Assembly: GCA_900759715.1 (NCBI GenBank)
Contig: CAAEXF010000065.1
Location: forward strand, 11,047-75,046
Direction of reading: 5' to 3'
Source of the DNA: Clostridium_AM sp900759715
GTDB taxonomy: Bacteria; Bacillota; Clostridia; Clostridiales; Clostridiaceae
Length of the DNA stretch: 64,000 bases
Below, piece after piece: positions 25,422 through 33,510 of the stretch; the first letter of the stretch is position 1; every line of letters starts with the position of its first letter. A model generated the notes under the pieces. The model was not told the origin of the DNA. It saw nothing but the letters and a program-made list of their open reading frames with translations, and did not search any database. Position numbers and translations under genes: made by a program.

Positions 25422-26984
25422 ATGACAAAAAAAATATATATTTTTGATACTACATTAAGGGATGGAGAACAAACTCCAGGAGTGAGTTTAAACATACATG
25501 AAAAATTAGAGATTGCAAGACAGCTTCAAATACTTGGAGTAGATATAATCGAAGCAGGATTCCCATTTGCATCTAAAGGAGATTTTGAAGCTGTTAAAGC
25601 TATTGCAAAAAACATAAAGGGCTCAATCATTACTGGACTTGCTAGGACATCTAAGCAGGATATAGATACTGCATGGGAGGCCCTAAAATACGCAGAAAAT
25701 CCTAGAATTCACACATTTATTGCAACATCAGATATTCATATGCAGCATAAGTTGAATATGAAACCGGAAGAAGTTTTGGAAAGAGCACGCAGCATGGTAA
25801 AATACACTAAAAGTTTTTGTCCAAATGTTGAGTTTTCTCCAGAAGATGGAACAAGAACTCGCCCAGAATTTTTATATAGGGTATTGGAAGCAGTAATTGA
25901 GGCTGGTGCAGATGTAGTAAATATACCTGATACTGTAGGATATACAACACCAGGGGAGTATGGAACATTTATTAGAGGAATTAGAGAGAATGTTCCTAAT
26001 ATCCATAAGGCCGTCATAAGTGTTCATTGTCATAATGATTTGGGATTAGCAGTTGCAAACTCACTTGCAGCTATAGAAAATGGAGCTCAGCAGATAGAGT
26101 GTGCAGTAAATGGACTTGGTGAGAGGGCTGGCAATGCTGCTTTAGAAGAAATAGTAATGTCCATTAAAACCAGATCTAATTATTTTAAGTGTCATACAGA
26201 TATAGTAACTGAACATCTAACAAAAACCAGTAATCTAGTAAGTCACTTAACAGGAGTGCAGATTCAAAATAACAAGGCTATTGTTGGTTCAAATGCCTTT
26301 GCTCATGAATCCGGTATTCATCAGCATGGAGTTTTAAATTGCAGGGAAACTTATGAAATAATGACTCCAGAGTCTGTTGGATTAAAGAAGAACCTTATAG
26401 TACTTGGAAAACATTCTGGAAGACATGCTTTTGAAGAACGATTAAAGGAAATAGGATATGATAACTTGGACTTTGTTAAGATTAATGAGGCATTCTTAAA
26501 GTTTAAGGATTTAGCAGATAAAAAGAAATCTATTTCTGATGAGGATATAGAAGCACTAATAAAACAAGAGGTATTTCAGGTTCCTGAAAATTATAAACTT
26601 GAACATTTTCAAGTTTCAAGTGGAAACAATATAGTTGCCACTTCTACTGTAAAAATACGTTATGATGGCAATTCTATTGATGAGGCTTCCTGTGGTGATG
26701 GTCCAGTGGATGCAACCTTTAAAGCAATTGAAAAAGCTGTAGGAATAAATGTTAAGTTAAAGGATTATTTTCTAAAAGCAATAGGCAGTGGAAAAGATGC
26801 ATTAGGAGAAGTTACTGTAAAAATTGAGAAAGACAATAAAATATTTTCAGCTAAAGGAGTAAGTACAGATGTAGTAGAGGCCAGTGCCAAAGCTTTTATA
26901 AATGCTATTAATAAAATGCACTACTACTTATTTCAAGAAGAAAATTCTGCTTCATGTATTAGTAAAACAATTGTCGAAGCTTAA
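25422..26984 (+). CDS. leuA: 2-isopropylmalate synthase
   Basis: A 520-residue enzyme condensing acetyl-CoA with 2-oxoisovalerate, the first committed step to leucine. The DRE-TIM barrel shows TTLRDGEQTPGV near residue 8 and the metal ligands HCHNDLG near 203. The ANGLGERAGNAALEEI-type motif and a C-terminal LeuA allosteric domain (about 390-505) are present, so leucine feedback inhibition is expected. I choose the ATG at 25422 because AGGGGG lies 11 nt upstream; the GTG at 25413 is too close to it. It is third in the T-box operon. Confidence 0.97.
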   Translation: MTKKIYIFDTTLRDGEQTPGVSLNIHEKLEIARQLQILGVDIIEAGFPFASKGDFEAVKAIAKNIKGSIITGLARTSKQDIDTAWEALKYAENPRIHTFIATSDIHMQHKLNMKPEEVLERARSMVKYTKSFCPNVEFSPEDGTRTRPEFLYRVLEAVIEAGADVVNIPDTVGYTTPGEYGTFIRGIRENVPNIHKAVISVHCHNDLGLAVANSLAAIENGAQQIECAVNGLGERAGNAALEEIVMSIKTRSNYFKCHTDIVTEHLTKTSNLVSHLTGVQIQNNKAIVGSNAFAHESGIHQHGVLNCRETYEIMTPESVGLKKNLIVLGKHSGRHAFEERLKEIGYDNLDFVKINEAFLKFKDLADKKKSISDEDIEALIKQEVFQVPENYKLEHFQVSSGNNIVATSTVKIRYDGNSIDEASCGDGPVDATFKAIEKAVGINVKLKDYFLKAIGSGKDALGEVTVKIEKDNKIFSAKGVSTDVVEASAKAFINAINKMHYYLFQEENSASCISKTIVEA

Positions 26985-27218
26985 TAATAAAATGGATTTT
27001 TAATCAAGTATTAAAAAGAAATAAAAATAACGGGTGCCTATGATTGTGAATGAGTTGATTAATACGATTAAATATAATTTATAATATTGTTTAAACTTAA
27101 AATCAAATGTATAAATTGCTAGAAAAATCATTGGGGTTTGTTTACTTAAATAAATTAAATAACTGGCTAATTTATATATTTAATTTTTAGACATATAAAA
27201 AGTATCGGAGGAATGAAT

Positions 27219-28487
27219 ATGGGGATGACGATGACACAAAAGATTTTAGCTGCTCATGCAGGGTTAGAAAGTGTAAAGGCTGGACAGCTAATTAAGGTAA
27301 AGTTAGATTTAGTACTTGGAAATGACATAACCACTCCTGTAGCCATTAAGGAATTTAATAAAATTGGGGTTACTGAGGTTTTTAATAAGGAGAAAATGGC
27401 TATTGTACCTGATCACTTTACTCCAAACAAAGATATAAAATCTGCAGAACAGTGTAAATGTGTAAGGGAATTTGCTTACGATAAGGGAATCAAAAATTAT
27501 TTTGAAATCGGACAAATGGGGATTGAACACGCATTAATACCAGAAAAAGGCCTAGCTGTTTGCGGCGATGTAATAATTGGAGCAGATTCACACACTTGTA
27601 CATATGGAGCTTTAGGAGCTTTCTCAACAGGTGTGGGAAGTACAGATATGGGAGCTGGCATGGCTACAGGGGAAGCATGGTTTAAAGTTCCGGAAGCTAT
27701 AAAGTTTGTGCTTAAAGGAAGTTTATCACCTTGGGTAAGTGGAAAGGACGTAATACTGCACATTATTGGTATGATTGGTGTAGATGGAGCGCTTTATCAA
27801 TCAATGGAATATACAGGAGATGGAGTCAGAAGCTTATCTATGGATGACCGTTTTGCTATGACAAATATGGCTATTGAGGCTGGAGCTAAAAATGGAATTT
27901 TTGAAGTAGATGAAAGAACTATGGAATATGTGAAAGAGCATTCTGATAGAAGTTATGCAATTTATAAGGCGGATGATGATACTGAATATACAAGAGTTAT
28001 AGAAATAGACTTGTCTTCTATTCGTCCAACAGTAGCTTTTCCACATCTTCCTGAGAATACTAGAACTATCGATGAGGTGGGAGAGGTAACTATAGATCAA
28101 GTTGTCATAGGTTCCTGCACCAACGGGAGAATAGAGGATTTAAGAGCAGCTGCAAAAGTTTTAAAAAATAAAAAAGTAAATCAAAAGGTAAGAACTATTA
28201 TATTCCCAGCCACTCAAAAAATTTATCTTCAAGCTTTAAGAGAAGGTATTATTGAAACATTTATAGAAGCAGGTGCAGTGGTAAGCACGCCAACTTGCGG
28301 ACCTTGCCTTGGAGGACATATGGGAATACTGGCAGAAGGAGAAAGATGTATAGCAACTACAAATAGAAATTTTGTAGGAAGAATGGGGCATCCAGAAAGC
28401 GAAGTTTACTTAGCAAGCCCTGCAGTAGCAGCGGCATCAGCAATCACAGGTAAAATTTCATCACCAGAGGAGGTAGCAAAATGGTAA
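27219..28487 (+). CDS. leuC: 3-isopropylmalate dehydratase large subunit
   Basis: A 422-residue aconitase-family subunit that isomerises 2- to 3-isopropylmalate with LeuD using a [4Fe-4S] cluster. Cluster cysteines sit in VIGSCTNGR and TCGPCLGGH. I choose the ATG at 27219 (protein begins MGMTMTQKILAAHAG) because GGAGG lies 8 nt upstream; the ATG at 27213 almost touches the SD. Its stop codon overlaps the leuD start. A 230-bp gap after leuA holds no gene. Confidence 0.97.
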   Translation: MGMTMTQKILAAHAGLESVKAGQLIKVKLDLVLGNDITTPVAIKEFNKIGVTEVFNKEKMAIVPDHFTPNKDIKSAEQCKCVREFAYDKGIKNYFEIGQMGIEHALIPEKGLAVCGDVIIGADSHTCTYGALGAFSTGVGSTDMGAGMATGEAWFKVPEAIKFVLKGSLSPWVSGKDVILHIIGMIGVDGALYQSMEYTGDGVRSLSMDDRFAMTNMAIEAGAKNGIFEVDERTMEYVKEHSDRSYAIYKADDDTEYTRVIEIDLSSIRPTVAFPHLPENTRTIDEVGEVTIDQVVIGSCTNGRIEDLRAAAKVLKNKKVNQKVRTIIFPATQKIYLQALREGIIETFIEAGAVVSTPTCGPCLGGHMGILAEGERCIATTNRNFVGRMGHPESEVYLASPAVAAASAITGKISSPEEVAKW

Positions 28488-28969
28488 AGGGAAGAGTAAT
28501 AAAATATGGAGACAACGTAGACACGGATGTTATCATTCCAGCTAGATATTTAAATACTAGTGATGCTTTAGAGTTAGCATCTCACTGTATGGAAGATTTG
28601 GATAAGGATTTTTTAGCTAAAGCAAAATATGCAAACATTATAATCGGGGGAAAAAACTTTGGATGTGGTTCCTCGAGAGAACATGCACCTATTGCTATAA
28701 AGGCTGCTGGAATTAAATGTGTTATAGCTGAGACCTTTGCAAGAATATTTTATAGGAATGCAATAAACATAGGATTGCCTATAGTTGAATGTGTTGAAGC
28801 GGCCAAAGACATTGAAGAAAGGGATGAAGTAAATATAGACTTTAAAACTGGAATTATTACTAATATTACTAAAAACAAAACCTATAAGGCAGAAGCTTTC
28901 CCAGAGTTTATGGAGAAGATTATAAAGTCAGAGGGACTAATAAATTATATTAAAATGCATGGTAATTAA
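28481..28969 (+). CDS. leuD: 3-isopropylmalate dehydratase small subunit
   Basis: A 162-residue swivel-domain subunit of the short bacterial/archaeal type. NVDTDVIIPARYL near the N-terminus and GKNFGCGSSREHAPIAIK near residue 60 are the active-site loop of the family. The ATG overlaps the leuC stop in ATGGTAA, so the subunits are translationally coupled. Its SD is GAGGAGG within leuC. The next gene, leuB, lies 420 bp away, across a repeat element. Confidence 0.97.
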   Translation: MVKGRVIKYGDNVDTDVIIPARYLNTSDALELASHCMEDLDKDFLAKAKYANIIIGGKNFGCGSSREHAPIAIKAAGIKCVIAETFARIFYRNAINIGLPIVECVEAAKDIEERDEVNIDFKTGIITNITKNKTYKAEAFPEFMEKIIKSEGLINYIKMHGN

Positions 28970-28997
28970 ATCAAAAATCTTGCAACGCAAATTTTTC

Positions 28998-29357
28998 AGA
29001 GGACAGAGGACAATTGACAGAGGACAATGAAGGAGGATTTTTCTTCATTACACTACGAAAAATCTTTAATTTATGATATGAAACTCCTTCTCCTATCGTC
29101 GAATGGTTCTCGCTGAGTAAGCGATTCACTTCAAATCAAAGATTTGAGTTCTCTGCTTAAGCGACCATATTAAAATCAACACTCTGTGTAAGTGATCATC
29201 TCAAAATCATAGATTTTGGATGCCTACTTAAGATTTTGGATGTCTGCTTAATCGACGTTACACATTGGTGAAACGAGTCTTAAAAAATAAATTAGTTTTC
29301 CGACGTCAGGAAGAAAACTTACCTTCATTGTCCTCTGTCCTCTGTCAATTGTCCTCT
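28998..29357. repeat. Family D element with GTCCTCTGTC-type inverted ends and nested module C copies
   Basis: The left end (28998-29033) is AGAGGACAGAGGACAATTG, then ACAGAGGACAATGAAGG. The right end (29322-29357) is its inverted counterpart, with the short GTCCTCTGTC units in a different order. The interior holds two module C copies (29119-29158 and 29190-29230). The flank before 29119 (ATGAAACTCCTTCT, GTCGAATG, CTGAGT) is also found at 8110-8152. The element splits leuD from leuB; no gene is present. Confidence 0.85.
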
Positions 29358-29389
29358 AAAAAAATTAAATATATAGAGGTGAATGTGAT

Positions 29390-30454
29390 ATGAAAATAAC
29401 GATTATACCAGGAGATGGAATAGGAAAAGAGGTAATAAATCAAGCTGTTAAAGCGTTAAAAAAAATTGAAAGTAAATATGGATGTAATTTTGAGTTTAAT
29501 GAGGCGTTACTTGGTGGTGCTGCTATAGATGCAACAGGAAATCCAATACCAGAAGAAACAATTCATAAATGCAAAAATAGTGAAGCCGTTATCCTAGGAG
29601 CAGTAGGTGGACCTAAGTGGGATGGTTATCCTGGAAACCTAAGACCAGAGAAAGGATTACTATCATTAAGAAAAGAGCTAGGAGTGTTTGCAAACTTAAG
29701 ACCAGCCATTTTATTTCCACAATTGAAATCAGCATCTACCTTAAAGGACGAAATTCTAGGTGATGGCTTGGATATTATGATAGTTAGAGAGTTAATCGGT
29801 GGAGCTTATTTTGGGGAAAAGAAGAGAATAGCTATTGATGGTGGACAAAGAGCTTATGACACAATTGATTATTGCACTAAAGATATAGAGAGAATTGCAA
29901 AAAAAGCCTTTGAAGCTGCTAGAAAAAGAGGTAAAAAACTTACTTTAATAGATAAGGCTAATGTGTTAGAAACCTCAAGACTTTGGAGAGAAGTAGTGAC
30001 AAAGATAAGTGAAGATTATAAGGATATAGAATTAAATTATATGTATGTTGATAACGCTGCTATGCAGCTAATCAAAAATCCTAAGCAATTTGATGTAATA
30101 CTTACAGAAAATATGTTTGGAGATATTTTAAGTGATGAGGCTTCCATGCTAACTGGATCACTAGGAATGCTCCCTTCAGCTAGTGTAGGAGAAGGCAGTA
30201 TAGGTCTCTATGAGCCAATCCATGGATCTGCACCAGATATTGCAGGGCTGGATAAAGCAAATCCGATTGGAGCAATAATGAGTACGGCTATGATGCTTCG
30301 ATACAGTTTTAATATGGAAGATGCAGCTAAGGATATAGAGGCCGCTGTATCAAGAATTATAGATAAAGGACATCGAACTGGCGATATTATGGAGCAGGGT
30401 ATGAAAATCGTGGGAACAGAACAAATGGGAGATCTTATTGCAGAGGAAATATAG
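29390..30454 (+). CDS. leuB: 3-isopropylmalate dehydrogenase
   Basis: A 354-residue NAD-dependent beta-decarboxylating dehydrogenase that oxidises 3-isopropylmalate to 2-oxoisocaproate. Visible motifs are IPGDGIGKEV at the start, GAVGGPKWD, the substrate-binding RPEKGLLSLRKELG and REL, ADKANVLETSRLWR-type Lys/Asn, TENMFGDILSDEAS (metal Asp) and EPIHGSAPDIAG. SD GAGGTGAATGTG lies before the ATG. Its stop (ATA TAG) lies inside the terminal repeat of element A2. Confidence 0.97.
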   Translation: MKITIIPGDGIGKEVINQAVKALKKIESKYGCNFEFNEALLGGAAIDATGNPIPEETIHKCKNSEAVILGAVGGPKWDGYPGNLRPEKGLLSLRKELGVFANLRPAILFPQLKSASTLKDEILGDGLDIMIVRELIGGAYFGEKKRIAIDGGQRAYDTIDYCTKDIERIAKKAFEAARKRGKKLTLIDKANVLETSRLWREVVTKISEDYKDIELNYMYVDNAAMQLIKNPKQFDVILTENMFGDILSDEASMLTGSLGMLPSASVGEGSIGLYEPIHGSAPDIAGLDKANPIGAIMSTAMMLRYSFNMEDAAKDIEAAVSRIIDKGHRTGDIMEQGMKIVGTEQMGDLIAEEI

Positions 30455-30711
30455 GGGTAAAATGCGGTAAGTTAACTTACACCCCGGGCTATGTTTCCAA
30501 GCTTCAGTCCGTTAAAAACTTTTAGCTAGTCTAAAGCTCGTGTTTTAGACGACCTAAGAACCTTCGATAAACTCGCTATGCTTAGACACATCTAAGGTTC
30601 TAAGGTTGTCTTAAAACACTTCACTAAGACTGACACAAAATTTTTAAATCTACCTTCAGTCTTGGAAAGATATCCCTTTGTGTAAGTTAACTTTCTAGTT
30701 AATTATCCTAT
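30449..30711. repeat. Family A long palindrome, copy A2
   Basis: The 263-bp element is strongly similar to A1 along its length (CTATGTTTCCAAGCTTCAGT, CCGTTAAAAACTTTTAG, GACGACCTAAGAACCTT, CACTTCACTAAGACTGACAC). The ends are ATATAGG...AGTTAACTTACAC and GTGTAAGTTAACTTTC...ATCCTAT. The base change in the arms relative to A1 is matched on both sides (GTTAACTTAC/GTAAGTTAAC), so the stem is maintained. It overlaps the leuB stop and separates leuB from ilvB. Confidence 0.9.
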
Positions 30712-30770
30712 GTAAAGATTTTTTTCATAAAGTATTACAACTATATTGTGTAAGATAAGGGGGAAGTAAT

Positions 30771-32384
30771 ATGAAAGTTGCTGAGGCAATTATACAGTGT
30801 TTGCATGAAGAAAATGTAGATACGGTATTTGGATATCCTGGGGCTACAGTTGTTCCAATATATGAAGCTTTAAGAAAGTCAGACATTAAGCATATATTAG
30901 TTAGACAGGAACAAGCAGCTGGTCATAGTGCAAGTGGCTTTGCAAGAGCTAAGAAGACGGTAGGGGTATGTATTGTTACATCAGGCCCTGGAGCAACAAA
31001 TTTAATTACGGCAATAGCTACTGCATATATGGATTCTATTCCTTTGGTAATCATAACAGGTCAGGTTAAATCAAATCTCATTGGCAAAGATGTTTTTCAA
31101 GAAGCTGATATTACAGGAGCAACGGAGTCTTTTACAAAACATAACTACCTAGTTAAATCTGCTGAAGATGTTCCTAGAATTATGAAGGAAGCCTTTTATA
31201 TAGCTTCTACAGGAAGGCCAGGACCGGTATTAATAGATATACCAGTTGATATTCAGTGTGAAGATATAGAATTTTTTTATCCTAAAGAAGTAAATATTCG
31301 AGGATATAAACCTAAATTCGAGGGGCATAAAGGACAGATAAAAAGAGCAGTGGAAAAGATTATGGAAAGCAAAAAACCTCTCATATGCATAGGGGGAGGT
31401 ATTATTTCCGGTAGAGCAGAGGTTGAATTAAAAGAGTTTGCTCATAAGTCAAAAATACCATTTGTTCATACATTGATGGGAAAAGGAAGTATTAATGAAG
31501 ATGATCTATATTATGTAGGATTAATAGGATCTCATGGGTTTTCCTATGCTAATAGAGCTATATCAGAGGCGGACCTTTTAATACTTATAGGTACTAGAGC
31601 TGCAGATAGAGGCATTGCAGGTTCAAACTTTGCAAAAGATGCTTATGTCATTCATATTGATATCGACCCAGCGGAAATAGGGAAAATTTTAGGACCTAAT
31701 ATTCCAGTAGTAGGAGATTCTAAGCAGGTTTTAGAAGAATTGATAAAGGAAGTTGATGAAGTAGAAACGATAGAATGGCTTGAGCAAATTGCAGCATGGA
31801 AGAAGAAGGTAGAAGAGCCTATTAAGTTGAATTCAAAGGTAAGTCCTAAGTATGTATTGAACGCATTGTCTCAAATGTTAGAAGAAAATGCAATTATTAC
31901 TGCAGATGTAGGACAAAATCAGATTTGGAGTGCAAGGAATTTTCAAGTAAAAGATTCAACAAGTTTCTTTACTTCAGGAGGACTTGGTACTATGGGGTAT
32001 TCATTACCTGCTGCGGTGGGAGCTAAAATAGCAAATCCCAGTAAGACAGTTATTGCCGTTGTCGGAGATGGTGGTTTTCAAATGAGCATGGCTGAACTTG
32101 GTACAATAGTTGATAATAATATAAACATAGTAATACTTTTATTTAATAATTCAGTGCTTGGAATGGTTAGGGAAATTCAAAAAAATATCTATGGCGTTGG
32201 CAGGTATAGTGGTGTAAATTTTAAGTGTCAAACAGACTTTATTAAAATAGCAGAAGCATACGGATTAAAAGGTAAAAAAATTATTAGAAATGGAGAATTT
32301 AAGGAAGTCTTTAGAGAAGCTGTAAATTCCAATAACACATTTATAATAGAATGTATTATTGATTCTAGTGAAAGTACTTTTTAA
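30771..32384 (+). CDS. ilvB: Acetolactate synthase large subunit
   Basis: A 537-residue ThDP enzyme, slightly shorter than the usual 550-570. It makes acetolactate or acetohydroxybutyrate from pyruvate and 2-oxobutyrate. Visible are the ThDP-activating Glu in RQEQAAGHSASG (near 48), FAD/CoA-fold contacts VVSGPGATN-like TSGPGATNL, and the ThDP-binding GDGGFQMSMAELGT followed by NN (near 425-455). AGGGGG lies 8 nt before the ATG. It is followed by the regulatory subunit after 73 bp and is probably still in the leu operon, although element A2 lies just upstream. Confidence 0.96.
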   Translation: MKVAEAIIQCLHEENVDTVFGYPGATVVPIYEALRKSDIKHILVRQEQAAGHSASGFARAKKTVGVCIVTSGPGATNLITAIATAYMDSIPLVIITGQVKSNLIGKDVFQEADITGATESFTKHNYLVKSAEDVPRIMKEAFYIASTGRPGPVLIDIPVDIQCEDIEFFYPKEVNIRGYKPKFEGHKGQIKRAVEKIMESKKPLICIGGGIISGRAEVELKEFAHKSKIPFVHTLMGKGSINEDDLYYVGLIGSHGFSYANRAISEADLLILIGTRAADRGIAGSNFAKDAYVIHIDIDPAEIGKILGPNIPVVGDSKQVLEELIKEVDEVETIEWLEQIAAWKKKVEEPIKLNSKVSPKYVLNALSQMLEENAIITADVGQNQIWSARNFQVKDSTSFFTSGGLGTMGYSLPAAVGAKIANPSKTVIAVVGDGGFQMSMAELGTIVDNNINIVILLFNNSVLGMVREIQKNIYGVGRYSGVNFKCQTDFIKIAEAYGLKGKKIIRNGEFKEVFREAVNSNNTFIIECIIDSSESTF

Positions 32385-32457
32385 GAGTATTAATTATCTT
32401 TAATTTGTTATTTCTTTAGATGCCGTATTTAAGATAATTCATGGAATAAAAGAGGGG

Positions 32458-32943
32458 GTGAAGGCTATTAATAAATATGTTTTATCTGTATTAGTGGAGA
32501 ATCACTCAGGTGTATTAAGTAAAATATCAGGATTGTTTAGCAGGAGAGGTTACAATATTCACAGCCTAACTGTAGGTGTTACAGAGGATCCTACTGTATC
32601 TCGAATGACTATTGTAGTAGCTGGTTGTGAACATATGCTGGAACAAATAAGTAAACAGTTAAATAAACTCATAGATGTCATAAAAATAGTAAATTTAGAT
32701 TCTGTTGGGGCTGTTTATAGAGAATTAGCACTTGTAAAAGTTGCTATGAATCAAGCTAACCAATCAATAATCACGGAAACTGTTAATATTTTTAGAGGCA
32801 ATATTGTAGATATAGATATTAAAAGTATGACTATTGAAATTACTGGTGATGAAGAGAAAATATCCGCATTTGTTGATATGATGAAACCCCATGGAATAAA
32901 AGAAATAGTTAGAACAGGTCTTACTGCATTAGAAAGAGGATAA
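32458..32943 (+). CDS. ilvN: Acetolactate synthase small regulatory subunit
   Basis: A 161-residue ACT-domain subunit. The N-terminal ACT domain (YVLSVLVENHSGVLSKISGL, then FSRRGYNIHSL) binds valine for feedback control, and the C-terminal half is the ALS_ss domain. The start shown is GTG at 32458, but the SD AGAGGGG directly abuts it. The in-frame ATT at 32467 has the ideal 9-nt spacing and would begin right before the conserved NKYVLSVL, so a non-canonical ATT start is possible. It is the last gene of the branched-chain block. Confidence 0.94.
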   Translation: MKAINKYVLSVLVENHSGVLSKISGLFSRRGYNIHSLTVGVTEDPTVSRMTIVVAGCEHMLEQISKQLNKLIDVIKIVNLDSVGAVYRELALVKVAMNQANQSIITETVNIFRGNIVDIDIKSMTIEITGDEEKISAFVDMMKPHGIKEIVRTGLTALERG

Positions 32944-33019
32944 GTAAAATTGATTAATTAATTTGATTGGTAAGATGCATTGTGAAATTATGCATCATAC
33001 AAAAATGATATAATTTTTG

Positions 33020-33059
33020 CAAAATAATGAATAAAAAATATTTTTCATTCATTATTTTG
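33020..33059. terminator. AT-rich hairpin after ilvN
   Basis: CAAAATAATGAAT pairs perfectly with ATTCATTATTTTG around a 14-nt loop. A second palindrome, GATGCAT...ATGCATC, lies just upstream (32973-32997). Together they probably end the ilv-leu transcript, although the T run is weak. Confidence 0.5.
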
Positions 33060-33123
33060 TGAAAATTAATATAAGGGTTGATATTAAGGGGATTTATATA
33101 AAAAATATGCATAATTTTATTGA

Positions 33124-33151
33124 TTGACATAAATAATAAAGTTGTTATAAT
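33124..33151 (+). promoter_or_regulatory. Promoter upstream of the broken small membrane protein gene
   Basis: TTGACA (33124-33129), 16-bp spacer, TATAAT (33146-33151), about 90 bp before the ATG at 33242. Confidence 0.75.
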
Positions 33152-33241
33152 AGGTTTAAATGAAAAATTAGTTGATAAATGAAATATTGTTAAAAATCAA
33201 TGTTGAATATTATTAAATTTAAATTTTTGGAGGATAATATT

Positions 33242-33446
33242 ATGGAAAATATCATTAGAAAGGGAATAAGCGAAAAATTTTATTTTTACTTTTTTAGCTG
33301 GAGCTTTTATTATTTTAGCGCTGGCTATTTTTGGTTCAAAAAAATATATATTCCTATTTCTAATGAGTTTAATAAATACAGGTATATTTCTAATAGGGCA
33401 CTTGGATGCACTTAATTTAGGTATATTTGATTTAGTTTATAGATAA
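33242..33446 (+). pseudogene. Small two-TM membrane protein with a single-base frameshift
   Basis: The ATG at 33242 has SD TGGAGG. The first 10-11 codons (MENIIRKGISE) run into an A5 tract at 33273-33277. After it the current frame yields an aromatic-rich nonsense stretch. The +1-shifted frame continues as a clean hydrophobic protein (NFIFTFLAGAFIILALAIFG, then KKYIFLFLMSLINTGIFLIG) to the TAA at 33444. The region is 205 bp, one base over 68 codons, so removing one A gives a 67-residue protein with two TMs. It has its own promoter and terminator. It could be a real mutation, slippage-based regulation or a sequencing error. Confidence 0.7.
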
Positions 33447-33472
33447 GGCTCATTATGAGCCTTATTTTTTTA
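33444..33472 (+). terminator. Intrinsic terminator after the broken small gene
   Basis: AAGGCTCAT pairs with ATGAGCCTT with a two-base loop, followed by ATTTTTTTAT. It precedes the aromatic amino acid operon. Confidence 0.88.
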
Positions 33473-33510
33473 TACTTTTTTACAAATAAATAACTAAGGG
33501 GGCATTTATC

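Noticed and set aside
33200..33415. 71-codon ORF spanning the small gene before aroF
   Set aside because: Its first part lies upstream of the real SD and its second part is out of frame with the hydrophobic protein; I describe the locus as a frameshifted gene instead.
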